45,229 bases of DNA from Bacteroidales bacterium (GTDB lineage Bacteria; Bacteroidota; Bacteroidia; Bacteroidales; WCHB1-69), in contig JAEERB010000005.1 in the NCBI GenBank assembly GCA_016285615.1, forward strand, positions 1 to 45,229, read 5' to 3'. The translations under genes were made by a program, and so were the position numbers. The notes under the pieces are model-generated. The model did no database searches. It was not told the DNA's origin and saw only the letters and a program-made list of their open reading frames with translations. This document shows, in pieces, positions 1 through 10,673 of the stretch (position 1 is its first letter; each line of letters starts with the position of its first letter).

Positions 1-1720
1 TGATGTATTTTTGGATAGCCATGGCGAGTTGGGTCTTGCCTTGAGCCAGGCTCTTGTTGAACTTGTAAACCACGAAGTCTTGTTCATCCTTGCCTTCCAC
101 GTGGTAAGTTACATGGAAGATAACTTTGGCAAAGCGCTGTTTCGAGAGGTAATCCTTTTCGATTTCCTTGGCGATTTTGCCCTTTTCAGCATTCAGTTGG
201 GTAACGGCGTTTTCTTTGCCAAACAGGGTTAAGTCGTAATAGTCGGCACTGTAAACGAGGTCTTTCTTGAATTCTTCCCAGCTATCTTCGTAGGAGATGG
301 TGACGGGCAGTCCTGCTCCGTACTTGCCTTTAACGGCGTTAGCGAGGCTCTCGCCGCGTTTCTGTTGCAGCTTCTTTTGGGCGGGGTCGTCGAATTTCTC
401 AATGGAGTTGACCATGATAACATCCACTTTGTCAATCTTATAGGAAGGTTCGTCAAGTTGTTGCACATAGGTGGCCACCTCTTCGGGCGAGAAAGTGGTT
501 TTAGAAGGCGAGGTCAAGGGGATTCTGATTTCCAGCTTGCCCTGCTCAACGGCGGGTAGCCAGTCGCCTGTGGTGGGTATCGAGTTCTCGTCTTTGAGGA
601 AAGTTATCTTCTGATCGTAATAGGCGTTGTTGCATTCCACCTTTTTCTTGAGGATGGTGCGGCAGGCGTATTTTCCGTCTTTTATGAGGATGACATTGAT
701 GTCAAAGTCGAAATAGTCGCGGTCCAGTTCTGCGGGAATGGTGGTGATGATGGCGCTGATCTTGTTTGATTTCTTGTCGGCCACTTCGTTGCGGGCGAGC
801 AGTTCTTCAAAGGTGACGGGCTTGGTCATGAAGCCGCGGTTGACACGGTTGTTGTCGATGATGTTCTCGGCACCGCATTCGTATTGGTTTTCCTGGATGA
901 AGTCGAGGGCGATGGCGTCGCCTTCCTTGCCAATCAGCTTCTTCATGTATTTGTAGTCATCATACACGAAATAAACCTCATCTCTTTGAATTTGAATACA
1001 TTGCGACAAAACTTCCAGACGCATGTCGTTATTGCACTTCTGGCATACTTTCAAATCGAAGGGCTTCAAGCCATAAAGTTTCTTCGAATAAAGTACCTGA
1101 TTGTCAACGGTTTTCATATCCTTACCAGGATTCAAGGTGCGGTCGTTGCCCAAGATGATAGAGGCATACACATTCTTCATGTACTGGTCGTTGGCATGAC
1201 CGAAGCCGATGTAGCAATATTTCTTGTCGAGCAGCACCTGAGCCAGTTTTACGTTGCGCAGGATGGGGCGGATCCATTCCAGACAGAGGTCGTAATACGA
1301 GTACTCCTCAATGCCGCGGGTCGATTTGGCTTTCGACACCAGCTCTTCGGCGTAGGGCGTCAGGCCATATTTGCGAAGACGTTGGTCGGTGGTCTTGTAG
1401 GGAGATTCGCCCTCAACGGTCTTCTCTTCTTTCCGAGCCTGATAGTCGGCCTGCATTTGGGCGGTCGAGTCCATCATCACGATATGCTTCAAAGGAGCCG
1501 CGTAGGTGTATTGGGCGCGGGCTGCGTTGATCATGTCAACCATGCAGTTGTACAAAATCTTCTCCTTAAAGGTGCTCGGGTTGAAGTTTTTTGAATATTC
1601 TTTATGTGTTTGTAAATTCGGAGCACTGAAATCAGCGTAGGGATTTTCTGTCTGCGAAAAAACTAAACCATTGATAAATAAAGAGATAAAAACCAATAAA
1701 AAGGTAACTTTCTTCATCAT
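1..1720 (-). CDS. Secreted CAP (SCP/PR1-like) domain protein, 3' end outside window
   Basis: I translated this open frame by hand; it has no stop between the start and the window edge, so at least 573 residues are present and the C-terminus is missing. It opens with two consecutive ATGs (1720 and 1717), then a signal peptide (MKKVTFLLVFISLF..., ending FSQ at about residue 24). Residues ~55-195 look like a CAP domain: a helix with N-x-A-R near residue 65, then L-x-W-I, a late K-Y-C-Y-I-G-F-G strand and Y-A-S-I-I-L-G. CAP proteins of bacteria are extracytoplasmic and their biochemistry is mostly unknown. Nearer the C-terminus, K-L-Q-Q-K-R-G-E-S-L-A-N-A resembles the conserved helix of OmpA-like domains. 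The gene is divergent from the permease at 2069. The CAP assignment is by pattern only; the secreted nature is firmer. Confidence 0.62.
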   Translation of the reverse strand, partial: MMKKVTFLLVFISLFINGLVFSQTENPYADFSAPNLQTHKEYSKNFNPSTFKEKILYNCMVDMINAARAQYTYAAPLKHIVMMDSTAQMQADYQARKEEKTVEGESPYKTTDQRLRKYGLTPYAEELVSKAKSTRGIEEYSYYDLCLEWIRPILRNVKLAQVLLDKKYCYIGFGHANDQYMKNVYASIILGNDRTLNPGKDMKTVDNQVLYSKKLYGLKPFDLKVCQKCNNDMRLEVLSQCIQIQRDEVYFVYDDYKYMKKLIGKEGDAIALDFIQENQYECGAENIIDNNRVNRGFMTKPVTFEELLARNEVADKKSNKISAIITTIPAELDRDYFDFDINVILIKDGKYACRTILKKKVECNNAYYDQKITFLKDENSIPTTGDWLPAVEQGKLEIRIPLTSPSKTTFSPEEVATYVQQLDEPSYKIDKVDVIMVNSIEKFDDPAQKKLQQKRGESLANAVKGKYGAGLPVTISYEDSWEEFKKDLVYSADYYDLTLFGKENAVTQLNAEKGKIAKEIEKDYLSKQRFAKVIFHVTYHVEGKDEQDFVVYKFNKSLAQGKTQLAMAIQKYI

Positions 1721-1889
1721 AGTGCACAATTTTTGATGATAATTAAAATGATAGCAATAATAGCAAAAATTATGGATAGTCCAACAAGTTTGTTGCGCTT
1801 TTTTACAAATCTTATTTTAAAGGAAAAAAAGCAGTCTTAAAATCTGTTAAAACACTTCTAATAAGAAAGACGTTTTCTGATGTCACATT

Positions 1890-1950
1890 CTGCGGTAATC
1901 TGCGTAATCTGCGGGAAGTTTTAAATCCCGCAGAACTCGCTGATGAACGT
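1890..1950. repeat. Hairpin-forming intergenic repeat, copy 1
   Basis: The core is a perfect 9-base inverted repeat, TCTGCGGGA (1908-1916) and TCCCGCAGA (1926-1934), around the loop AGTTTTAAA. Upstream lie short direct repeats of the TCTGCG/TAATCTGCG type. A second element with the same loop but different arms lies at 13971-14010. Repeats of the 'AATCTGCGTAATCTGCGGG' kind are common between genes in Bacteroidota genomes; their role is not established. Confidence 0.65.
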
Positions 1951-2046
1951 AGAGAGTATGGTGAAAAATCATTGCAATCAAAAGACTAATAAAGAAAATC
2001 ATAAAAAAGAAAAGTGTTGAGATGTTTTCCGCGTCAATTATTCCAT

Positions 2047-2054
2047 TATTTTTG
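2047..2054 (+). promoter_or_regulatory. -7 promoter box TATTTTTG for the permease gene
   Basis: TATTTTTG matches the Bacteroidota consensus TAnnTTTG. It ends only 14 bases before the ATG at 2069, so transcription would start within about 10 bases of the start codon. The transcript would be almost leaderless. No clear TTTG -33 element is seen. Confidence 0.5.
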
Positions 2055-3104
2055 CAAAAAAGTTCCGCATGCTTCGTTTTATCGTTAAAAGAATACTGTA
2101 TGGCTTCCTGCTGATGCTGGGTGTTATCACGCTGGTGTTCTTTTTGTTTACGGTGCTGCCTTCCGATCCGGCGCGCATGCTGATGGGGCAGCGGAGCGAC
2201 ATACAGACCGAGGAGGCCATTCGCAAGGAGATGGGCCTCGACCTGCCTGTGGGCGTGCAATACTTGGCCTATCTCAACGACTTGTCGCCCATCTCGTGGC
2301 ATCGCACCGACGACGAGGATTCGTTCTGGTACTTGGACAATAAGGACTATCATTACGTGAAAATCTGTTCTTTTGCCCGTTCGGCTATCGTCTTGAAAGC
2401 CCCCTTCCTGCGGCGGTCGTATCAGACCAAGCGCCCCGTGATGGAAATACTGGCCGAGGCTTTCCCGAAAACCGCACTGCTGGCGGTGGTTTCCATCATC
2501 TTCGCCATCCTCGTGGGCATCTTCATCGGGGTGCTGTGCGCCATCTTCAAGGACACGTGGTTCGACAAGGTGTCGCTCTTCTTTTCGGTGCTGGGCATGT
2601 CGCTGCCGTCGTTCTTCGCGGCCATCCTGTTCGCGTGGGTGTTCGCCTTCCTGCTGGCCGACGTGACGGGGCTCAGTATGTTCGGAAGTCTCTATACTGT
2701 TGATAATTACGGTTCAGGACAATATTTGGATTTGAAAAATCTCATTCTGCCCGCCATCACCTTGGGTATCCGACCGCTGGCCGTGGTGGTCGAGCTGACC
2801 AAGAACTCGGTGCTCAATGTGCTGTCGCAGGACTACATACGCACCGCCAAAGCCAAGGGCCTGCCCTACCGCACCATCATTGTGCACCACACGTTGAAAA
2901 ATGCGCTCAACCCCGTGGTGACGGCCATTTCGGGCTGGTTAGCGTCGCTGTTCGCTGGCGCCGTCTTTGTGGAGTATATCTTCGACTGGAAAGGGATGGG
3001 CGTGGTTATTGTCGACGCCCTCGACAAGTACGACTTCCCCGTGGTGATGGGGTCGCTGCTCTACGTGTCGGTTATCCTCGTGATTATCAATATTATGGTT
3101 GACA

Positions 3105-5051
<1,947 letters not shown>

Positions 5052-5074
5052 GGTACGGGTAGTGAATAGGGTTG

Positions 5075-5106
5075 CAAAGATAGGAAAACAAATGTCAATT
5101 TACAAT
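5075..5106 (-). promoter_or_regulatory. Promoter of recQ
   Basis: On the minus strand a TATCTTTG box (5082-5075) is preceded, after 20 bases, by ATTG (5106-5103), one mismatch from the TTTG -33 element. The arrangement fits the Bacteroidota consensus TTTG-N19-21-TAnnTTTG and predicts a leader of about 18 bases. Confidence 0.6.
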
Positions 5107-5199
5107 GGATAATTACTACTTTCAGGGATACCGTTTTGAATTTTGAACTCTGATTTTTGTTTTTTGAACTTTATATATAGGTATCTTAAAGAAAATCAT

Positions 5200-5207
5200 T
5201 ATTTTTG
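5200..5207 (+). promoter_or_regulatory. -7 promoter box TATTTTTG for the ribE operon
   Basis: TATTTTTG matches TAnnTTTG and lies 89 bases upstream of the riboflavin synthase ATG. The resulting leader of about 80 bases is too short for an FMN riboswitch and shows none of its conserved elements. Confidence 0.5.
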
Positions 5208-5296
5208 CACAAAACCTGATGCAATCTTTTTTTTCGAAAAAAGGGATTGTCTTGGGTGTTTTTGATATTGTGTAAAGTAAAGAAAATTAGCGTATT

Positions 5297-5905
5297 ATGT
5301 TCACAGGCATCATCGAAAAGACTGGCAAAATTGTTAGCATAGAAAAGGAAAATACCAACTATCATTTTACCATTGAGGCTGATTTTGCCGACGAGCTGAA
5401 GATTGACCAGAGCATGGCGCACGATGGCTGCTGCCTGACGGTGGTGCGTGTGGATTACGCCAAAAAGCAATATGTAGTGACCGCCATGGACGAGACCATG
5501 CTGAAGACCAACCTCGGTAGCTGGAAGGTGGGCTATGAGGTGAACCTGGAGCGCAGTATGTCGATGAACGGCCGCTTTGACGGGCACATCGTGCAGGGCC
5601 ACGTCGATCAGACCGCCGTCTGCGAGAAGGTGGTGGACGACAACGGCAGTTGGCGTTTTTACTTTACTTACGATGCCCAGAAGAACAACTTCACCGTGCC
5701 CAAAGGCTCCATCTCGGTCAATGGCGTGAGCCTCACCGTGGTGGACTCGGAGCGCGGACGCTTTTCGGTGGCCATCATCCCCTACACCTACAAAGTGACC
5801 AACTTCCACAATTTCAAGGAAGGCACTGTGGTCAACATCGAGTTCGACGTGTTTGGCAAGTACGTGCAGCGACTGCTCGAGCAATATTTGGAAGCACAAA
5901 AATAA
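5297..5905 (+). CDS. ribE: Riboflavin synthase, alpha chain
   Basis: Riboflavin synthase dismutates two molecules of 6,7-dimethyl-8-ribityllumazine to riboflavin plus a pyrimidinedione, the last step of vitamin B2 synthesis. The 202-residue protein has the family start MFTGIIE and two lumazine-binding barrels related to each other: residues ~1-95 with DGCCLTV and ~96-190 with GHVDQ, then KGSISVNGVSLTV. Length is normal. It heads a plus-strand run with sprE, 51 bases downstream, and no other rib genes are nearby, so its placement with T9SS and bactofilin genes looks like co-transcription rather than a pathway link. Confidence 0.93.
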   Translation: MFTGIIEKTGKIVSIEKENTNYHFTIEADFADELKIDQSMAHDGCCLTVVRVDYAKKQYVVTAMDETMLKTNLGSWKVGYEVNLERSMSMNGRFDGHIVQGHVDQTAVCEKVVDDNGSWRFYFTYDAQKNNFTVPKGSISVNGVSLTVVDSERGRFSVAIIPYTYKVTNFHNFKEGTVVNIEFDVFGKYVQRLLEQYLEAQK

Positions 5906-5956
5906 ATCGATTAAAAATCCGTTTCTTTACCTGTCCCAAAATCTAACGACAACAAT

Positions 5957-8638
5957 TTGAAAAGCTCACGATACATACTGTCCTCTCTTACGCTGATAAG
6001 CCTGCTGGCCATGGCATTGCTCTTTGGCAGCTGCTCGACGCGGAAGAACACCTTCCCTAACAGGGCGTATCATACCACCACTTCGCACTTCAATATCAAC
6101 TTTAACGGCAAAGAAGCCTTAAAGAGGGGCGAGACCGAGTTGGAAGAGAAGGTGAAGGACAACTACACCATGCAGCTCCCTATATTCCCTCATCCTACCA
6201 AGGAGGAGGCTTTGGCGTCGGCCAGCTCGTTCGACAAAGCTATCGAGAAGGCATCGAAATCGATTTATAAGCACTCGATGCTCATCAAGGGCAAAGAGTA
6301 TGTGAAGACCATCGACGATGCCTACCTAATGATGGGCAAGGCCTATTTCTACAAGCAGGACTATGTGCAGGCCTCGCGCGTGTTCGCCTACATCATCAAC
6401 ACGCACAAAGGTCACAGCTGCTGGGAGGAGGCGATGGTGTGGGCTGCCCGCTCGGCGATGGAGCAGAAGTACTACTCGCGTGCCGAGGACATGCTGATCA
6501 ATGCCGAGCCGATGGTGAAGGAGAAGAAATCGAAACAGCTGAACGCCCTGTTTGCCGCCACGGCCGCACAGTACCAGCTCACGGCACCTAATGGCGAAAC
6601 GCAGACCGCCATCGACCATATCAATGACGTGCTTCTCAACAAGGCCAGTCGCCAGTTTAAGACGCGTATGTATTTCATTTTGGGACAGATATACGAGTCG
6701 CTGGAGCAGATTCCCGAGGCGCAAAGCAATTTCACCAAGGTCATCAAGCGCACCCCCGCCTACGACATGGAGTTCAGCGCCCGTATGCACTTAGCCACCA
6801 ACTACGACGGCTCGCTATCGTCAAGAGTGTTGATAATGAGGGAGTTGAAGAAGATGCTCGATGAGGAGAAGAACGAACCCTACCGCGACCAGATTTACTA
6901 TGCCCTATCGGAGATTGCCCGCATTGATGGCAACGAGAAGGAGCAGATAAAGAACCTGGCCAAGTCGGTGGCCGCTTTCGACGACAACCACTTCCAGCGC
7001 ACGCAGTCGTCGCTGAAGCTGGCCGACATCTACTTCGACAACGAGCAGTATGTGGAGTCGCAGAACTATTACGACACGGCGATGCTCTCTATGCCCAAGG
7101 ATTATCCCAATTACGAAGCCATCTCCAACAAAGCGAAAATATTGCGCGACCTGGTGATGAACCTGGAGGTGATTCACACGCAAGACAGCTTGCAGCGCAT
7201 TGCCAAGATGACGCCACAGCAGCGCACCAACTGGGTTAACAAGCAGATAGCCAATTACAAAGCCGAGAAGCAGCGCAAGGAGAAGGAGGAGGCCGATAAA
7301 GAGTTGGCTTTGCAGCAGGCGCTCGGTATGAGCAACATCTACACCAACACCAAGTCGAACAGCGGCGGCTGGTACTTCTACAACTCAGCGCTGGTATCGG
7401 CAGGCCGCACCGAGTTCTTGCGCCGTTGGGGTTCGCGTAAGTTGGAGGACAACTGGCGTATCAGCAACAAGCAGCAGATTTCGTTCGAGGATTTGGAAGC
7501 CATGAACGACCCGTCGCTGGCCAAGAAGGACACAGTAGAACTGGACGAGGACGGCAATCCCATCAAGAAGCGCGAGGAAGACCCCGCCAAGCCTGAGTAT
7601 TACACGCAGGACCTGCCGCTCACGCCCGGAGCCATCGACACGTCGAACATGATGATTGCCGACGCCATGTACAATGCCGGTTTGATCTACATCGACCAGC
7701 TGAATGACATGCCGCGCGGCAACGACATGCTGGAGAAGTTGTTAACCCGTTTCCCTGAACATGAACTGGCGCTGCCTGCCCGTTACATGCTCTTTTTGAA
7801 CTATAGGAACGCCAACGATCCTAAGGCCGCGGCACATAAGGATTTCATCCTCACCAAGCATACCAACACCGACTACGCCCGCTTGATTTTAGAGCCTGAT
7901 TACTATGAGAAGCTGGCCCGCAAGAACAAGCACTTTGAGGAGCGCTACGAGGAGGTTTACGAGCTGTACTGCAACAAGCAGTGGCGACAGGTGGTAGGCT
8001 TTGCCGATGAGATTATCCCACAGTGCACCGACAAGGCGTTGCAGTCGAAGTACGCCTACTTGCGCGCCGTTGCCACGGGTCAGGTGAGCGGTGAGGAGAA
8101 AGGCGTGGAGGCCATGACAGCCGTCGCCAAAGAGTATGCCGGTACCGAAGTGGCCAATTTGGCCAAGATATACTTGTCGAACTTCAAGACGAACAAGCCT
8201 GCTACCGTGGCCGCCGACGGCAGTGCGGTTGGCGCCGAAGGTCAGGCAATCAAGGAGCAGCCTTTTGTTTATCTGCCTGATGAACAACATTTTATCGTGA
8301 TGATTGTCAATGTTCACGAGACCTCTATGATGGATGTCAAGAAAAACATTGCCGAGTATAACAAAGAATTTTATAACTTGCAGAAATTTAATATCAAGAG
8401 TTTCTATATCAACCAAAATGAGCAGATGGTCACCATTTCGAAATTTAAAAACAAAGAGGCGGCCATGCTCTATTACTCAGGTGTCATCAAGAATGAGAGA
8501 TTCCTTACTTCAGTGGCCAACTTAAGTGTAAAAGTATATGCCTTGTCGGCGACCAACTACACCACCTACTACAATATGGTTGACAAGCGTCATTTGTATG
8601 ATGACTTCTTTAAAGAAAATTACATAGACAAGAAATAA
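5957..8638 (+). CDS. sprE: T9SS-associated TPR lipoprotein SprE/PorW
   Basis: The 893-residue protein is a likely SprE (Flavobacterium) / PorW (Porphyromonas) orthologue, an outer-membrane-associated lipoprotein needed for type 9 secretion. A signal peptide ends in the lipobox LFGSC (Cys26). The mature N-terminus (CSTRKNTFPNRAYH..., then N-F-N-G-K-E-A-L) matches what I recall of SprE. TPR-like helical repeats fill residues ~100-760, with a charged helical segment at ~400-460 (YKAEKQRKEKEEADKE), and a conserved C-terminal domain spans ~775-893. The only plausible start is TTG at 5957: no ATG lies between the upstream in-frame stop and the signal sequence. It probably lies in one transcript with ribE and bactofilin. 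Presence of T9SS cargo elsewhere in the window supports the call. Confidence 0.82.
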   Translation: MKSSRYILSSLTLISLLAMALLFGSCSTRKNTFPNRAYHTTTSHFNINFNGKEALKRGETELEEKVKDNYTMQLPIFPHPTKEEALASASSFDKAIEKASKSIYKHSMLIKGKEYVKTIDDAYLMMGKAYFYKQDYVQASRVFAYIINTHKGHSCWEEAMVWAARSAMEQKYYSRAEDMLINAEPMVKEKKSKQLNALFAATAAQYQLTAPNGETQTAIDHINDVLLNKASRQFKTRMYFILGQIYESLEQIPEAQSNFTKVIKRTPAYDMEFSARMHLATNYDGSLSSRVLIMRELKKMLDEEKNEPYRDQIYYALSEIARIDGNEKEQIKNLAKSVAAFDDNHFQRTQSSLKLADIYFDNEQYVESQNYYDTAMLSMPKDYPNYEAISNKAKILRDLVMNLEVIHTQDSLQRIAKMTPQQRTNWVNKQIANYKAEKQRKEKEEADKELALQQALGMSNIYTNTKSNSGGWYFYNSALVSAGRTEFLRRWGSRKLEDNWRISNKQQISFEDLEAMNDPSLAKKDTVELDEDGNPIKKREEDPAKPEYYTQDLPLTPGAIDTSNMMIADAMYNAGLIYIDQLNDMPRGNDMLEKLLTRFPEHELALPARYMLFLNYRNANDPKAAAHKDFILTKHTNTDYARLILEPDYYEKLARKNKHFEERYEEVYELYCNKQWRQVVGFADEIIPQCTDKALQSKYAYLRAVATGQVSGEEKGVEAMTAVAKEYAGTEVANLAKIYLSNFKTNKPATVAADGSAVGAEGQAIKEQPFVYLPDEQHFIVMIVNVHETSMMDVKKNIAEYNKEFYNLQKFNIKSFYINQNEQMVTISKFKNKEAAMLYYSGVIKNERFLTSVANLSVKVYALSATNYTTYYNMVDKRHLYDDFFKENYIDKK

Positions 8639-8671
8639 ATCCATTAATAATCATTAAATTACAAATAAAAG

Positions 8672-9049
8672 ATGTACGAACAAGACGAATTATCAGGTAT
8701 TAATATCATTGCTGCCGGCACCACTTTGACGGGCGACATTACCACCACGGGCGACTGCCGTGTTGACGGTATTGTGAAAGGTAATATCAAATCGAAAGCC
8801 AAAGTTTTTGTAGGCCAAACCGGTCATATTGAGGGCGATATCCTCTGCCAGAGCATTGAAATTGAAGGCAAGGTGAAAGCCACCATCAATGTGGGTGAGT
8901 TGCTGTCACTGAAGTCCACTGCAGTGTTGGTGGGCAACATTGTCACCGGCAAGATTGCCATTGAACCAGGAGCCAACTTTGTAGGCAACTGCCAGATGCA
9001 CAACTCCAGTGTTGACATCCAGCCCGACGAACCTGATTCGGTAGAATAA
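8672..9049 (+). CDS. Bactofilin (polymer-forming cytoskeletal protein)
   Basis: This 125-residue protein has the bactofilin core: a right-handed beta-helix of short strands with the signature G-x-x-L-x-G-D-I near residues 16-23, then R-V-D-G-x-V-x-G-N-I and H-I-E-G-D-I. Short disordered ends flank it. Bactofilins self-assemble without nucleotide into cytosolic filaments that position cell-envelope enzymes. The gene follows sprE by 33 bases and precedes the AtpZ-like gene by 2 bases. This sprE/bactofilin/AtpZ order appears conserved in Bacteroidota, so the run is probably ancestral. Confidence 0.9.
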   Translation: MYEQDELSGINIIAAGTTLTGDITTTGDCRVDGIVKGNIKSKAKVFVGQTGHIEGDILCQSIEIEGKVKATINVGELLSLKSTAVLVGNIVTGKIAIEPGANFVGNCQMHNSSVDIQPDEPDSVE

Positions 9050-9051
9050 TC

Positions 9052-9282
9052 ATGGGTGAAGAAAACCGCAACTACCGCCACTTGAAGAACTATACCCGCT
9101 ATTCGGGAATGGCTTTTCAGATGGGCATCATTATCGCTGTTGGCGCTTATGGAGGCGTCAAACTGGATGAAAAATGGAATACCAAGCCGTGGATGACATT
9201 GGTTTGTGTTCTCCTCTCCATTGCCGTTGCGCTCTACTCGGTCATCAAAGATTTTATTCCCCCTAAAACCCCTAAAAAATAA
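9052..9282 (+). CDS. AtpZ/AtpI-like F0F1 ATPase accessory protein
   Basis: This 76-residue inner-membrane protein has two predicted membrane helices (about 20-38 and 48-66) joined by the short loop L-D-E-K-W, and a lysine/proline-rich tail. It fits the AtpZ family (ATPase_gene1), usually encoded just upstream of ATP synthase a-subunit genes and linked to Mg/Ca transport or c-ring assembly. Here it lies between bactofilin and another small membrane protein, with 6 bases to the next gene, but atpB does not follow. Confidence 0.75.
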   Translation: MGEENRNYRHLKNYTRYSGMAFQMGIIIAVGAYGGVKLDEKWNTKPWMTLVCVLLSIAVALYSVIKDFIPPKTPKK

Positions 9283-9288
9283 CCGGTT

Positions 9289-9672
9289 ATGCTGAAGCTG
9301 TCGTTAAAAAAGTATTTCTTCCGTCTGCTCGTGTTCGTCATCATCTTAACCAGCATCACATTGGCCTTGCAGCAGTGGTGGCCGCAATATGCCGCTCCCG
9401 CGCTGCCTTTCATCCTGCTGTTTGTCTTTCTGGTCACTCTTTTTACGCACTATCTCATTTTGCGCGGCATCTACAACAAGGATCAGCGGCGTATGGTTTC
9501 CAACTATATGTTGGCTACCATCATCAAATTCATGTCGTACCTGTTATTTATTTTGGTCTATTTGCTGTTGACGAAGCAGGATAAGATATTGTTTGCCATT
9601 ACTTTCCTGATAGTCTATTTCCTGTTTGCCATTTTTGAAATCATCGCCATCAAGCGCGAGGATGCCAAGTAA
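9289..9672 (+). CDS. Four-helix membrane protein, ATP synthase I-like
   Basis: The 127-residue protein has four predicted membrane segments (about 10-28, 36-55, 72-92 and 96-118) separated by short charged loops. It resembles the AtpI-type protein that, in other Bacteroidota, sits between AtpZ and the ATP synthase a-subunit gene, which supports a role in F0 assembly, though direct sequence evidence is thin. Its TAA stop overlaps the ATG of the radical SAM gene (TAATG at 9670-9674), which suggests translational coupling. Confidence 0.6.
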   Translation: MLKLSLKKYFFRLLVFVIILTSITLALQQWWPQYAAPALPFILLFVFLVTLFTHYLILRGIYNKDQRRMVSNYMLATIIKFMSYLLFILVYLLLTKQDKILFAITFLIVYFLFAIFEIIAIKREDAK

Positions 9673-10673
9673 TGAAGCGCTTTTGTGTTATTCCTGTCTT
9701 TATACCCGAAAAGGCGTGTCCTTTCCGCTGTGTATATTGTAATCAGTTTCATATTACCGAACACACCTGCTCGGTGGAGCCAGAGGATGTTAAACAACAG
9801 ATTGACAGTTATTTAAAGACGGTTTCGTCAGAAACTACGGTGCGTGTTGGCTTTTTTGGAGGCAGCTTTACGGGCATGCCGATGGCCGAGCAGAACCGCT
9901 ATTTGGATGTGGTGCAGCCTTATATTGAAGAGGGGCGCATTCGCGAGATACAGCTCTCCACCCGCCCCGACTATATTAACGAGGAGATTTTGAAAAATCT
10001 GCAAGCTCACCACGTGACCACCATCGAGTTGGGCGCGCAATCATTGGATGATGAGGTGCTCCGGCTGGCAGGTCGTGGCCACACGGCGGCCGAGGTGGAG
10101 CAGGCGTCGGCTCTCATTCGGTCGTATCAGTTCAAGTTGGGGTTGCAGATGATGTTGGGTCTGCCTGGCGACACGCGCGACAAGGCCTTGGCGACGGCTC
10201 GCCGTATTGTAGAGCTCGGTGCGCAGTGCACGCGCGTCTATCCCACGCTGGTGATCAAGGATACGGAGCTGGAGACGATGTATCGTGAGGGCAATTACCA
10301 GCCGCTGACGATGGATGAGGCGGTGGTACAGGCGGCCGATGTGATGGACATTTTTGAGCCGGCGGGCGTGCAGATTTTGCGTGTGGGCCTGCATCCGTCC
10401 GAAGGGCTAATTAGCAAGGAGACGCTGGTGGCGGGACCGTTCCACGTGTCGTTCAAGGAGCTGGTAGAGACCGAGCGGTGGCGGCGCAAGCTGGTTGCCG
10501 CGCTGGGCGACAGCCGTGGCGGCACCTTACAGCTGACAGTGCATCCCTCAGACGTGAACGCTGTGATAGGCTACGGCGGCGCCAACAGGAAGTGGCTGGA
10601 AGAGAGATTCCAGCAAGTGGTGATAAAGCAAGAGGAGGGAGTGGAGAGAGGAGAGATGAGAGTGGAGAACTGA
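9672..10673 (+). CDS. Elp3-like radical SAM protein without acetyltransferase domain
   Basis: This cytosolic 333-residue radical SAM enzyme has the 4Fe-4S motif CX3CX2C at residues 16-23 (C-P-F-R-C-V-Y-C), the glycine-rich SAM-binding stretch F-F-G-G-S-F-T-G, and Q-L-S-T-R-P-D-Y. This layout is that of Elp3-related proteins (COG1243 type) lacking the C-terminal GNAT domain. A substrate is not established; tRNA modification is a guess from Elp3. Near the C-terminus, HPSDVNAVIGYGGANRKWL looks family-typical. The last ~15 codons (QEEGVERGEMRVEN) are translated from a purine-rich dispersed repeat, so the native C-terminus may have been replaced. It is coupled to the upstream gene by a TAATG overlap. 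Confidence 0.8.
   Translation: MKRFCVIPVFIPEKACPFRCVYCNQFHITEHTCSVEPEDVKQQIDSYLKTVSSETTVRVGFFGGSFTGMPMAEQNRYLDVVQPYIEEGRIREIQLSTRPDYINEEILKNLQAHHVTTIELGAQSLDDEVLRLAGRGHTAAEVEQASALIRSYQFKLGLQMMLGLPGDTRDKALATARRIVELGAQCTRVYPTLVIKDTELETMYREGNYQPLTMDEAVVQAADVMDIFEPAGVQILRVGLHPSEGLISKETLVAGPFHVSFKELVETERWRRKLVAALGDSRGGTLQLTVHPSDVNAVIGYGGANRKWLEERFQQVVIKQEEGVERGEMRVEN

Larger units (their letters stand above)
1721..2068. other. Divergent intergenic region between the CAP gene and the permease gene
   Basis: This 348-base gap separates two divergently transcribed genes. It is AT-rich apart from a GC-rich hairpin repeat at 1890-1950, which has its own entry, and it ends with a TATTTTTG box close to the permease start. 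I see no convincing gene in it. The minus-strand frame across 1883-2353, whose end reads ADYADYRRM, is a translation of the repeat and not a protein. Confidence 0.7.

Noticed and set aside
884..1594. Plus-strand open frame of 236 codons
   Set aside because: It is the shadow of the minus-strand CAP-domain gene, which has a signal peptide and coherent domains; the plus-strand translation has no protein-like features.
1883..2353. Minus-strand frame of 156 codons ending in ADYADYRRM
   Set aside because: It overlaps the permease gene and its C-terminal part is translation of the hairpin repeat, a known source of spurious proteins in Bacteroidota.
5208..5296. FMN riboswitch upstream of riboflavin synthase
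   Set aside because: The leader is only about 80 bases and none of the conserved FMN-riboswitch segments is visible.
5186..5899. Minus-strand frame of 237 codons opposite riboflavin synthase
   Set aside because: The riboflavin synthase frame has full family motifs; the opposite frame is histidine/valine-rich shadow sequence.
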